DNA from: RGIG4079 sp045637505
GTDB lineage: Bacteria; Bacteroidota; Bacteroidia; Bacteroidales; Muribaculaceae
NCBI GenBank assembly: GCA_045637505.1
Contig: JAZTZO010000016.1
Coordinates: forward strand, 1 to 64,000
DNA length: 64,000 nt
Reading direction: 5' to 3'
Shown here: positions 25,719 through 34,550 of the stretch, one piece after another
How the letters are laid out: the number at the start of each line of letters is the position of its first letter
Numbering within the stretch: the stretch's first letter is position 1
Made by a program: the position numbers and the translations under genes
The notes under the pieces: generated by a model
The model's database searches: none
What the model was told of the DNA's origin: nothing
What the model saw: only the letters and a program-made list of their open reading frames with translations

Positions 25719-26591
25719 TTAATATTTTAGGTTAATAACATAAATAGACGCATCAATAGCATTTTCGAAAGCAACTTTTTTGCCGTCGGGAGATACTGAT
25801 GGAGTAAGAGGAATCAAGTTAGTATTTTCAGTCAATAAATACTTTTTGCCGTTATTAATATTCATAGAATAAATGTCTGATGCGGTGAATTGAGAGCCGT
25901 CATCTGTAACAACTGTGAATATTATTGATTCATTGTCGGCTAACCATTGAGGGTTAGAACCTTTTCCTAATGATTTAAGATTTGATCCATCACTATTACA
26001 TACCCACATTCCTTTACCTGGAATTTGGAATGCAACCATTGATCCATCGGCTGACAGTGCAGGATTTATTACAATCTTACCTTTAAATTCATTTAAAGAT
26101 GAAATTAATTCAGTGGCTTTTGCTGGATTGCTAACCATAATTTCATAGACACTTGAGCTCACAAGTGTAGGCTTAATCTCAAGCGATTTCCATGTGGGAA
26201 CACCTTCAATTTTGCGACTTTTTTCAATAAGAGTTTTTTCCTTGCCAGTTTTTATGTTCCAAGCCTTTACTGCATGAAGTACACGATTGTTTTCGACGAT
26301 ATTGGTACGACCAAGGATTTGTGTACCATCGGTACTCCATTTCATTTTGTAACCTGCACCCGATTCGGTTGTGATGCTTTTTAGGTTTGTGCCATCGGCG
26401 TTTGCAACTAAAATACCGGTGTAGTTGTCGGTAGTTACAGCGATTTGACTACCATCGGGCGACCATACGGGCGCCATTAAGCCTACAGTGTATTCAATGA
26501 GTTTCTGTGGCTCACTTGCAGAGCGTGGTTGAGCCAATAGGCTTGCCCCACATAAGCAAAGTGTAATTGCTAATACAAAATTGCGTTTCAT
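25719..26591 (-). CDS. Secreted TolB/WD40-like beta-propeller protein
   Basis: This 290-residue protein has a signal peptide (to about LLAQP, residue 22) and several repeats of the propeller motif seen as PVWSPDGSQIAVTT, MKWSTDGTQILG, PALSADGSMVAF and PSVSPDGKKVAFE. This matches the WD40-like beta-propeller repeat (PD40) found in TolB. It probably works outside the inner membrane as a binding scaffold; no enzyme residues are apparent. It is 8 nt upstream of the amidase and probably shares its transcript. Confidence 0.8.
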   Translation of the reverse strand: MKRNFVLAITLCLCGASLLAQPRSASEPQKLIEYTVGLMAPVWSPDGSQIAVTTDNYTGILVANADGTNLKSITTESGAGYKMKWSTDGTQILGRTNIVENNRVLHAVKAWNIKTGKEKTLIEKSRKIEGVPTWKSLEIKPTLVSSSVYEIMVSNPAKATELISSLNEFKGKIVINPALSADGSMVAFQIPGKGMWVCNSDGSNLKSLGKGSNPQWLADNESIIFTVVTDDGSQFTASDIYSMNINNGKKYLLTENTNLIPLTPSVSPDGKKVAFENAIDASIYVINLKY

Positions 26592-26641
26592 AAGGTAATT
26601 TTGTGATTTTTGGTTAGTAAAATTAATAATTAAAACTTTAT

Positions 26642-26649
26642 CAAATTTA
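26642..26649 (-). promoter_or_regulatory. Possible -7 element for the TolB-like/amidase pair
   Basis: TAAATTTG on the minus strand fits TAnnTTTG, 51 nt before the start at 26591. No -33 element is visible at the usual spacing. The 165-nt gap to the TPR gene holds no other recognisable element. Confidence 0.35.
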
Positions 26650-26756
26650 ATATTTATTTTTCAATGTTATAACCTATAAACAAATTTTTAACGATATTTA
26701 ATTTATGTGTAGCATCATGAAAACCACATTTTTCTAAATCACAGATTTTACTTTCT

Positions 26757-28340
26757 CTATTTAAATATAATGGCATATTGCTCGAGTAGATTTTTAAATT
26801 GCATATCGTTACGAATAGGGGATACATTAATATTTGCATCACTTTCAAGGACCCATTGGAAATAATTAGCATAACCTTTTTGTAGTGATGATTTCATACA
26901 ATTAAATGCTTTTTCTTTTTCTCCAGCCTGTGCGAATAGGCATGTTGCATAATAATTAATTTGTCCATCGTTATCAGGGCTGTTGGCAAGGATGTTTTCT
27001 ATCCAATTAATAGCATCTTCTTTTTTATTATTAGCAAGAAAAGCAAATCCTTTTAGTGATTTTACGTCATAAGCATCATACTCCATCTCAATAACTCGTT
27101 CATTTGTTATAATTGCTTCTTGTTGTAGATTAAGATGTTTCTTAAGGAGTTGAGCACGAAGGATGAAATAATAAGGATTATTAGATTCGTTGAGCGTGGC
27201 TTCTCCAAATAAAACAGTAGCTTGCTCGTAATCGCATAAGTCGCTTAAGCAAAGCCCTTTTGCAACAATTGCTTTTGTTGAGTTAGAGTCTTTAGTTAAA
27301 GCTTTATCACAACATTCAAGTGCTTCAGCCGAACGTCCTAATGCTCGCAATATATTTGCTTTAATTACATAATATTCGCTATTCTCGGCCGATGAGTTTA
27401 TTGCGTAATTTATGTTATAGATAGCCTCCTCATATTCGCCCAACGAATATTGACAAACAGCGATTTCTTTATAAATGCCATGATAATTATACAAATTTTC
27501 ATTTGCAATTTTCTTAAAATCGGCTAAAGCAGAAACATAATTAAAATGAGCCTCTGCAATAATACCTCGAATGTAATAATACATTCCCACTTTAGGCGCT
27601 TGTCGTATAGCATTGCTTAACCCTGTTATTACAGCGCTATAATCGGCATTTCCCATCTCGACCAATTCATGGAGTACTTTGGGGTTATCTTTGCCAGTGC
27701 TTAATGCTAAAATTAAGTCATCTACGGCTCCAGTGTTGTTTCCCATCATTTTTCTCACTGATGCCCTACGAATATATACCTCGGAATCAGAAGGAGCTAA
27801 TGCGACAGCATTGTCGGCATACTCGTTTGCTAGACCGAGATTTTTTTCAATAACCGCGATACGCGCGAGACCGATATGAGCCTCTATGCTTCGTGGATTG
27901 ATATTTAACATGCGTTGATAATCAGTTTTAGCATTATCATATTGTTTTAAAGAATATTCGGCATTAGCTTTGCGATATATGACTGAATATGATGTTGGGT
28001 CGATTGAATAGGCTTCATTTAAGTCGGCGAGTGCTTTGTCATAATTATTGGTCATTTCATATATGCTTGCACGCATACACAAAGACTGAAACTTCATGTC
28101 AACTTCGCTCGCAGGAATATATTTTAATGCATTATTTATGTCGCTTAATGCTTTGGGATAATAGTCATGGTTGTAATATTCGTTTGCTCTTTTAAAGTAA
28201 GTTTCATAATCGCGAGGATCTTCATCTAGTTGTTGTTGATATACTCTCATCATTGCTTTTGTTATGGGATTATCTAATCCTTCTTGAGCACATACACCAA
28301 TACTTATAAAAATTGAAATAATTAATGCTAATAATTTCAT
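26757..28340 (-). CDS. Exported tetratricopeptide-repeat protein
   Basis: This 527-residue protein has a signal peptide (MKLLALIISIFISIGVCA) and then about a dozen consecutive 34-residue TPR helical pairs, clear from repeated patterns such as YNHDYYPKALSDINNALKYIP, DKALADLNEAYSIDP and YNPYYFILRAQLL. It is likely a periplasmic or outer-membrane-associated scaffold; partners are unknown. It follows rsmE by 18 nt and is probably part of the transcript starting at DUF5106. Confidence 0.85.
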   Translation of the reverse strand: MKLLALIISIFISIGVCAQEGLDNPITKAMMRVYQQQLDEDPRDYETYFKRANEYYNHDYYPKALSDINNALKYIPASEVDMKFQSLCMRASIYEMTNNYDKALADLNEAYSIDPTSYSVIYRKANAEYSLKQYDNAKTDYQRMLNINPRSIEAHIGLARIAVIEKNLGLANEYADNAVALAPSDSEVYIRRASVRKMMGNNTGAVDDLILALSTGKDNPKVLHELVEMGNADYSAVITGLSNAIRQAPKVGMYYYIRGIIAEAHFNYVSALADFKKIANENLYNYHGIYKEIAVCQYSLGEYEEAIYNINYAINSSAENSEYYVIKANILRALGRSAEALECCDKALTKDSNSTKAIVAKGLCLSDLCDYEQATVLFGEATLNESNNPYYFILRAQLLKKHLNLQQEAIITNERVIEMEYDAYDVKSLKGFAFLANNKKEDAINWIENILANSPDNDGQINYYATCLFAQAGEKEKAFNCMKSSLQKGYANYFQWVLESDANINVSPIRNDMQFKNLLEQYAIIFK

Positions 28341-28358
28341 ATATGTCGGTAATAAATT

Positions 28359-29066
28359 TTATTTTATTTGATTAATAATATGACAAGTACTGCAAGCAAC
28401 TAATGCTGCAGTCTCAGTGCGAAGTCTATTATCTCCTAAACTTATTGGTTTGAATCCATTTTCAAGTGCTAATTTTATTTCATCTTGAGAAAAGTCTCCT
28501 TCTGGACCAATTAGTATTGTAGTATCTTTATTTGGCACATATTCTTCGCTAAATAACACTCGAGGAATTGATTGATCACAATAAGCTATATATTTTTGCG
28601 TAGCATTACATTCACAAATGACACTTTTTATATTTGTTATTTGGCAAATTGTTGGCAATACAGTTTTTAAAGATTGTTTCATTGCCGAAATTGCAATTTT
28701 TTCTAGACGTTCAGTTTTTATTTCTTTCCGTTCTGAGTGTCGGCAAAGTAATGGAATAACTTGGTTGACTCCTACTTCGGTCAACTTCTCTACTAACCAT
28801 TCCATTCGATCCATATGTTTTGTAGGGGCAACGGCTATAGTGATATTATTGTTCCAAGAAAGAGGAATATTTTTTTTGTTTATAATCTCAACTTGAGTGC
28901 GTTTTTGATGAGCCTCAAGTATTTTGCATTCGTAACGATAACCTTTTCCATCAATAACTTCAATCATATCCCCTGATTTCATGCGCAAAACTCTCACGCA
29001 ATGTTGAGAATCGCTTTCGGGTAATATTGGATTTTTTTCTATGTCGGGAGCATAGAACTGTATCAT
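28359..29066 (-). CDS. rsmE: 16S rRNA (uracil-1498-N3)-methyltransferase
   Basis: RsmE methylates N3 of U1498 in 16S rRNA using S-adenosylmethionine. The 235-residue length is normal. The N-terminal PUA-like part (HCVRVLRMKSGDMIEVIDGKG) and the SPOUT knot with ILIGPEGDFSQDEI and SLGDNRLRTETAALVA are clear. It overlaps the bifunctional nuclease gene by 4 nt (ATGA), which indicates translational coupling. Confidence 0.96.
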   Translation of the reverse strand: MIQFYAPDIEKNPILPESDSQHCVRVLRMKSGDMIEVIDGKGYRYECKILEAHQKRTQVEIINKKNIPLSWNNNITIAVAPTKHMDRMEWLVEKLTEVGVNQVIPLLCRHSERKEIKTERLEKIAISAMKQSLKTVLPTICQITNIKSVICECNATQKYIAYCDQSIPRVLFSEEYVPNKDTTILIGPEGDFSQDEIKLALENGFKPISLGDNRLRTETAALVACSTCHIINQIK

Positions 29067-29653
29067 ATTGTTTCTTTTTTTTGTTTTATTATTTTGCTTA
29101 CTTGTGCAGCTTGTTCATATTCTTCTAAATCAATATGTTTATTTAGCATTTTTTCTAACTCTTCTATTGCTAAATTTTCTAATTTGAGTTCGTTGTCGTG
29201 TTTGGTGTCTTTTTCTAAAGAATATGAGTTTTCTCCAGTTACTTCCATAATAAACCCAGTTTCATCAATAATTTCGCGGGTCGTAAATATAGGAGCTTTT
29301 GTTCTGATTGCTAATGCAACTGCATCGGATGTGCGAGCATCAATAACAATTTGACGATCTCCGTCATTATAAGTTAATTCGGAATAAAATATGCCATCTT
29401 CAAACTTATAGATGAAAATCTCGGTTAATTTTATACCAAACGCTTGAGATATATTAGTAATCAAGTCATGTGTTAATGGTCGAGGCATATTAATTTTTTC
29501 CATTTTTATTGCAATAGATTGCGCCTCAGAGGCTCCTATAACAATTGGAATATGATATTGCCCATTTTCTTCAGCGAGAATTAAGGCATAGGCCCCTGAT
29601 CGTATTTGGCTATACGATATCCCTACTATTTTTAATTTAACCTTATTCTCCAT
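29063..29653 (-). CDS. Bifunctional nuclease family protein with UVR motif
   Basis: This 196-residue cytoplasmic protein belongs to the DUF151/BFN family, members of which cut DNA and RNA. The core runs from residue 1 to about 135, with the family segments IPIVIGASEAQSIAIKME, RPLTHDLI and RTSDAVALAIRTKAPIF. The C-terminal 35 residues (IEELEKMLNKHIDLEEYEQAAQVSKII) form a UVR-type helical hairpin as in UvrB/UvrC, the usual architecture in Bacteroidetes. It lies 6 nt after mnmA and overlaps rsmE. The biological role is uncertain. Confidence 0.88.
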   Translation of the reverse strand: MENKVKLKIVGISYSQIRSGAYALILAEENGQYHIPIVIGASEAQSIAIKMEKINMPRPLTHDLITNISQAFGIKLTEIFIYKFEDGIFYSELTYNDGDRQIVIDARTSDAVALAIRTKAPIFTTREIIDETGFIMEVTGENSYSLEKDTKHDNELKLENLAIEELEKMLNKHIDLEEYEQAAQVSKIIKQKKETI

Positions 29654-29659
29654 ATCAGA

Positions 29660-30736
29660 CTATTTAAGATTTTGTCCTGTGATAATGCCACTTCCATAGC
29701 ACAATTGCTTGTTCTTATCATAAATAACTGCAAATTGTCCAGGTGCAATACCTTGAACTTTTTCTTCTGACTCAATTAAATATTCCATGTTCCCAAGATG
29801 GGTTAAACGAGCTGTAATGAAGTTAGGCATATGGCGATTTTTAAAAGTAATTTCTACACTATTACAATCACCTTCCCATGGATTACCCGAGATAAAGTGC
29901 ATTTCATCAAGATGGAGTGTTTTACCATATTGTTTTTCGGTATCATATCCGTTGCTTACATATATCACATTGTCGTGAATATTCTTTTTTACAACATACC
30001 ATGGCCCACCACTTAAGCCTAACCCTTTGCGCTGACCTATTGTGTGGAACCAAAAACCTTTATGTTCACCAAGTTTTTTCCCAGTCTCTAATTCAATAAT
30101 TGCACCTTTCTTTTCGCCAAGATGACGGCGAATAAAATCGTTATAGTTTATTTTTCCCAAGAAACAAATACCTTGACTATCTTTGCGATATGCATTTGGC
30201 ATTTGTGTCCTAATCGCTATTTCTCTAACCTCGGCTTTCGGTATTCTACCTATAGGGAACATTAAATGACATAATTGGTCATAATCAATACGCGCCAAGA
30301 AATCAGTTTGGTCTTTTACTGGGTCAACTGCAGTTGAGAGGTAAGTTTTGTCTCCAATTATAGTCGTAGATGCATAATGACCAGTTGCTGTTTTATCAAA
30401 TTCATGTCCCCAGCGTTTTTCAAAATAACCAAACTTAATCATTTTGTTACACATTATATCGGGGTTGGGTGTTAAACCTTGTCTAACTGTGCGAAGAGCA
30501 TACTCCATAACGTTTTCCCAATATTCTTCATGAAGAGAAACTACATCAAAAGGTAGATTATATTTGCGTGCAATATAACTACACATTTCTATATCTTCCT
30601 CGGCCGAGCAATCTCCCTCACCAGTATCAAGTCCTATGCGAATATAAAATAGATGGAGGTCATGACCTTCTTCAAGTAATTGATGTACACTAACGGCACT
30701 ATCTACTCCTCCTGAAATTAAAGCAGCTACTTTCAT
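29660..30736 (-). CDS. mnmA: tRNA-specific 2-thiouridylase
   Basis: MnmA thiolates U34 in tRNAs for Lys, Glu and Gln. The 358-residue protein has the PP-loop ATP pyrophosphatase motif SGGVDS at residues 8-13, the first catalytic Cys in PNPDIMCNKMIKFG (about 95) and the second in DSQGICFLGK (about 193), and a C-terminal beta-barrel (VQGIAPGQFAVIY). Relative to the E. coli enzyme the N-terminal region has an extra cysteine-bearing loop (GEGDCSAEEDIEMC). It sits 4 nt after the DUF5106 gene and 6 nt before the nuclease gene. Confidence 0.94.
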   Translation of the reverse strand: MKVAALISGGVDSAVSVHQLLEEGHDLHLFYIRIGLDTGEGDCSAEEDIEMCSYIARKYNLPFDVVSLHEEYWENVMEYALRTVRQGLTPNPDIMCNKMIKFGYFEKRWGHEFDKTATGHYASTTIIGDKTYLSTAVDPVKDQTDFLARIDYDQLCHLMFPIGRIPKAEVREIAIRTQMPNAYRKDSQGICFLGKINYNDFIRRHLGEKKGAIIELETGKKLGEHKGFWFHTIGQRKGLGLSGGPWYVVKKNIHDNVIYVSNGYDTEKQYGKTLHLDEMHFISGNPWEGDCNSVEITFKNRHMPNFITARLTHLGNMEYLIESEEKVQGIAPGQFAVIYDKNKQLCYGSGIITGQNLK

Positions 30737-30740
30737 GTTA

Positions 30741-31616
30741 TTATAAATTTATATTGCCAACAACACTAATAATTCCTTCAACATTAAGGTTCTTAGCAAT
30801 AATAGTATGTTTGTCATCAAGTTGATATATAGTTGGCGATGTTCTCATATCAAACATGTCATATATATTTTCATTAGCTCCAATTATCCAATTGCTTGGA
30901 TATGATTCTATTTCAGTAGCCCATTCTTTAGATGGTTCACCAGGGTATATAGTAACAATTTTTATGACACCCTTTTCAACTAATTTATTTAGGTTGATAT
31001 TTGTTGCTAATCTCACCTTTGCCAATTGGCAGTCGGCGCATTCGATGTCATTGAAAAATAATATTATGGCAGGTGCGCTAATTGTATCAAATTCAACTTC
31101 GTCTCCCTTAGGAGTTGTAAATGTGAAATTTGGTAATTTTGAGCCTACCATGGAATTTGTTAAAATTGTTGAGTGGTGTTTATATCTTGCTTTTTCGGCT
31201 TTAGAGAGTTTTTTAGTATCAATTACTGCATTTGCAAAATATAAATACAATTCATCACTCCAAAACATAGCGCTATCACTATACAAAGTTTCTTCAGCAA
31301 TCTCACCAAGAGTTAGCATGTTTTTGGGAGTTTTTTGTACTGTTTTAATTAAATTATTAATTGATGAGATTGTTGTATCTTTAGCCGCAAATTGCATATA
31401 TGTTATATAATCGCGAAATGCTTTTGTCATTTTGTCTCGTGATGAGAATGCCGATTTTAAATTGCATTTATCCCAAAAATGTTCAACAACATAATTGGCT
31501 CGTTGAGAAAGTGTTGTTAAATTTTCGGGAGCTTGAGGATATTGAAAAAATATATCATCGGCATATATCGGCAATGAGGCTATTATAAATAATAGGAAAA
31601 TTATAATTTTTTTCAT
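30741..31616 (-). CDS. DUF5106 domain protein with thioredoxin-like C-terminus
   Basis: This 291-residue exported protein has a signal peptide (to about residue 19), an alpha-helical DUF5106-type region (about 25-155) and a thioredoxin-like domain with an ECADCQLAKVR active-site pair (CADC, about residue 195). It probably acts in periplasmic thiol-disulfide exchange, though the substrate is unknown. It is the first gene of a run that continues into mnmA, the nuclease, rsmE and the TPR gene; a -7 element lies at 31647-31654. Confidence 0.82.
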   Translation of the reverse strand: MKKIIIFLLFIIASLPIYADDIFFQYPQAPENLTTLSQRANYVVEHFWDKCNLKSAFSSRDKMTKAFRDYITYMQFAAKDTTISSINNLIKTVQKTPKNMLTLGEIAEETLYSDSAMFWSDELYLYFANAVIDTKKLSKAEKARYKHHSTILTNSMVGSKLPNFTFTTPKGDEVEFDTISAPAIILFFNDIECADCQLAKVRLATNINLNKLVEKGVIKIVTIYPGEPSKEWATEIESYPSNWIIGANENIYDMFDMRTSPTIYQLDDKHTIIAKNLNVEGIISVVGNINL

Positions 31617-31646
31617 AATTGTTAATTTGGCATATTGTTTGCACTA

Positions 31647-31654
31647 CAAAGTTA
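31647..31654 (-). promoter_or_regulatory. -7 element for the DUF5106-mnmA-rsmE transcript
   Basis: TAACTTTG on the minus strand fits the consensus exactly and predicts a leader of about 24 nt. The heptamer repeat at 31661-31695 covers the spacer and the -33 position, so no TTTG is present at the normal distance. Confidence 0.55.
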
Positions 31655-31660
31655 AAGAAA

Positions 31661-31695
31661 AGAATTGAGAATTGAGAATTGAGGGTTGAGAATTT
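31661..31695. repeat. Five tandem heptamers (AGAATTG)
   Basis: Three exact copies of AGAATTG are followed by AGGGTTG and AGAATTT. The tract lies in the 173-nt divergent gap between the DUF5106 gene and clpB and covers the spacer and -33 position of the promoter at 31647-31654. Copy number could vary through slippage. Confidence 0.85.
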
Positions 31696-31789
31696 ATTAT
31701 ATGCACTAAAAAATAAACATAGTTTAATTAAAATAAAGAACCTTTTTACAATATAGATTGTTATAATAACTAATTAAAACATTTGTCTT

Positions 31790-34387
31790 ATGAATTTCAA
31801 CAATTTTACAATTAAGTCTCAGGAGGCTGTTCAAAAAGCGGTTGAATATACTCGTGAGGCGTCTAATCAAGCTATTGAGCCTGTACACCTTCTTAAAGCG
31901 TTAGTCCATGTTGGTGATTCGTTAGTGAATTTTATATTCCAAAAAATAGGTGTAAGCACACAACAATTATTCTCTTTAATTGACCGTGAAATATCTTCAC
32001 TACCGCATGTGTCGGGTGGTGAACCTTATTTGAGTCGTGAATCAAATGAAGTGTTACAGAAATCACTTGATGTAGCCAAGAAAAACGGGGATGAATATAT
32101 CACTCTTGAGGCATTACTTATATCTCTTTTTAAAGTTAAAAGTTCGGCATCAACTATCCTAAAAGATGTCGGTTTGAGTGAAAAGGAGTTGGAAACAGCT
32201 ATAAATGAACTTCGCAAAGGCAAGAAAGCTACTGCTCAAAGTGCCGAAGATACTTATAACGCTCTCAATAAATATGCAATAAATCTTAACGAGCGAGCAA
32301 GATTAGGAAAACTTGATCCTGTTATTGGACGAGATGATGAGATTCGCCGAGTTCTCCAAATCTTAAGTCGTCGCACTAAGAATAATCCGATGCTTATTGG
32401 TGAGCCTGGTACAGGTAAAACAGCCATTGCCGAGGGGCTAGCGCAACGAATTGTGCGTGGAGATGTGCCTGAAAATCTCAAGTCAAAACAGATTTTTTCA
32501 CTCGACATGGGAGCTCTTGTTGCCGGTGCTAAATATAAAGGTGAATTTGAAGAACGATTAAAATCGGTTGTTAATGAGGTAATTCAAAGCGATGGCGATA
32601 TAATTTTATTTATTGACGAAATTCACACTCTTGTTGGAGCAGGCAAAGGCGAGGGGGCAATGGACGCAGCAAATATTCTCAAACCTGCACTCGCTCGCGG
32701 TGAATTGCGTAGTATTGGCGCTACAACACTAGATGAATTTCAAAAATATTTTGAGAAAGATAAAGCTCTTGAGCGTCGTTTTCAAAAGGTTATGATTGAG
32801 GAGCCCGATGAGATGAGTGCTATTGCTATTCTTCGAGGGTTGAAAGAACGTTATGAAAATCATCATAAAGTGCGCATTCTTGATGAAGCAATAATCGCTG
32901 CTGTGCAATTGTCTGAACGATATATTACCGACCGATTCTTGCCCGATAAAGCTATCGACCTTATTGACGAGGCAGCATCGAAACTTCGTCTTGAAATTGA
33001 TTCTGTACCTCAAGAACTCGACGAAATCACTCGTATGATTGCTCAAAAAGAGATAGAACGCGAAGCGATTAAACGAGAAGGAGATTCGGCAAAAGTAAAA
33101 GAACTTGAAAAAGATATTGCTCAATTGCGCGAGGAAGAAAAAGAATATACAGCTCGTTGGAAAGCAGAAAAAGACCTTATTAATCGCATTCAACAAAATA
33201 AGATTGACATTGAGCAACTCAATTTTGAGGCTGAACGAGCAGAGCGTGATGGCGACTATGCCAAAGTGGCAGAGATTCGTTATTCAAAGATTCAACAAAA
33301 GCTTGATGAGAATAATTCTATTCAGCTACAACTTAAAGAGATGCAAGGAGATGAAGCATTGATTAAAGAGGAGGTTGACGCTGAAGATATAGCCGATGTA
33401 GTTTCTCGTTGGACTGGTATTCCTGTTCGCAAAATGGTGCAAAGCGAAAAAGACAAACTTTTGCATCTTGAAGAGGAACTACATCATCGAGTAGTAGGAC
33501 AAGATGAAGCTATCTCAGCTGTGGCTGATGCTGTTCGCCGCAGTCGTGCAGGCTTAAATGACCCTCGCCGTCCTATTGGTTCATTTATTTTTCTTGGTAC
33601 AACAGGTGTTGGTAAGACCGAACTTGCAAAGGCTCTTGCTGAATACCTTTTTGATGATGAAAATATGATGACTCGTATTGATATGAGTGAGTACCAAGAG
33701 AAGCATACCGTATCGCGATTAGTAGGTGCACCTCCGGGATATGTTGGGTACGATGAAGGCGGACAATTGACTGAAGCCGTGCGTCGCAAACCTTATTCGG
33801 TTGTGTTATTCGATGAAATTGAGAAAGCGCATCCCGATGTGTTTAACGTATTGTTGCAAGTGCTTGATGATGGTCGCCTTACTGATAATAAAGGTCGATT
33901 GGTAAATTTCAAAAACACTATTATCATCATGACCTCTAACATGGGCTCGTCGCTCATTCGTGAAAATTTTGCGAATATGACTGACGCGAATAGAGAAGAA
34001 GTGATTGGAGTCACTAAAAATTCGGTGTTAGAGATGCTTAAGCAAACTATTCGTCCCGAGTTTATCAATCGCATTGACGAGATTATAATGTTTACACCTC
34101 TTAATGAAAAAGAGATAGAGGAAATAGTGAAATTACAAGTTGAAAGTGTCAAACAAATGCTTCGCTCTAATGGAATCACACTCGAAATTACTCCAGCAGC
34201 ATTGCATTTACTTGCCGAGGAAGGTTATGACCCTGAATTTGGTGCTCGACCAGTGAAGCGTGTGATACAACGCTTAGTTCTCAACCAATTATCAAAAGAC
34301 ATTCTCGCTCAAAATGTTGATAAGGATAAAGCAATAATTATTGATGAACAAAATAATTCATTAGTGTTTATGAATTTGATATCGTAA
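31790..34387 (+). CDS. clpB: ATP-dependent disaggregase ClpB
   Basis: ClpB threads aggregated proteins through a hexameric ring, working with DnaK. The 865-residue length is typical. The N-terminal Clp repeat domain (about 1-150) is followed by AAA domain 1 with Walker A GEPGTGKT (about 204-211), the long M-domain coiled coil (about 405-525), and AAA domain 2 with GTTGVGKT (about 602-609). Pore-loop segments AKYKGEFEERL and GAPPGYVGYDEGG are intact. It appears to be transcribed alone; no heat-shock-specific element was recognised. The perfect palindrome at 34394-34431 ends it. Confidence 0.98.
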   Translation: MNFNNFTIKSQEAVQKAVEYTREASNQAIEPVHLLKALVHVGDSLVNFIFQKIGVSTQQLFSLIDREISSLPHVSGGEPYLSRESNEVLQKSLDVAKKNGDEYITLEALLISLFKVKSSASTILKDVGLSEKELETAINELRKGKKATAQSAEDTYNALNKYAINLNERARLGKLDPVIGRDDEIRRVLQILSRRTKNNPMLIGEPGTGKTAIAEGLAQRIVRGDVPENLKSKQIFSLDMGALVAGAKYKGEFEERLKSVVNEVIQSDGDIILFIDEIHTLVGAGKGEGAMDAANILKPALARGELRSIGATTLDEFQKYFEKDKALERRFQKVMIEEPDEMSAIAILRGLKERYENHHKVRILDEAIIAAVQLSERYITDRFLPDKAIDLIDEAASKLRLEIDSVPQELDEITRMIAQKEIEREAIKREGDSAKVKELEKDIAQLREEEKEYTARWKAEKDLINRIQQNKIDIEQLNFEAERAERDGDYAKVAEIRYSKIQQKLDENNSIQLQLKEMQGDEALIKEEVDAEDIADVVSRWTGIPVRKMVQSEKDKLLHLEEELHHRVVGQDEAISAVADAVRRSRAGLNDPRRPIGSFIFLGTTGVGKTELAKALAEYLFDDENMMTRIDMSEYQEKHTVSRLVGAPPGYVGYDEGGQLTEAVRRKPYSVVLFDEIEKAHPDVFNVLLQVLDDGRLTDNKGRLVNFKNTIIIMTSNMGSSLIRENFANMTDANREEVIGVTKNSVLEMLKQTIRPEFINRIDEIIMFTPLNEKEIEEIVKLQVESVKQMLRSNGITLEITPAALHLLAEEGYDPEFGARPVKRVIQRLVLNQLSKDILAQNVDKDKAIIIDEQNNSLVFMNLIS

Positions 34388-34393
34388 AAATCT

Positions 34394-34431
34394 AAACAAT
34401 AAATGCTATCAATTGATAGCATTTATTGTTT
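34394..34431. terminator. Terminator after clpB, 38-nt perfect palindrome
   Basis: The 19-nt arms are exact reverse complements around CAATTG with no loop, 7 nt past the clpB stop. The 3' arm ends in TTTATTGTTT, giving a partial U tract. Confidence 0.75.
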
Positions 34432-34491
34432 TAGTTATAATTTAAAGATGAAACATATTTTGAGATAATTTGATTATAACTTTTATCTTAT

Positions 34492-34523
34492 TTCTTTTTT
34501 TTATGTTATTTGTATTAACTTTG
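34492..34523 (+). promoter_or_regulatory. Promoter for the EFR1 ferredoxin gene
   Basis: TTTC at 34492-34495 is separated by 20 nt from TAACTTTG at 34516-34523, a match to the TTTG/TAnnTTTG consensus with one mismatch in the -33 element. The leader would be about 20 nt. Confidence 0.65.
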
Positions 34524-34550
34524 TCTTACAAATAATTAAACAAATAAACG

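Noticed and set aside
26654..26872. Minus-strand 72-residue frame across the end of the TPR gene
   Set aside because: It overlaps the TPR gene in another frame and has no recognisable features; treated as a shadow.
31771..31790. AACATTTG just before clpB as a -7 element
   Set aside because: The transcript would start at or after the ATG, and the first base does not match; no clpB promoter is claimed.
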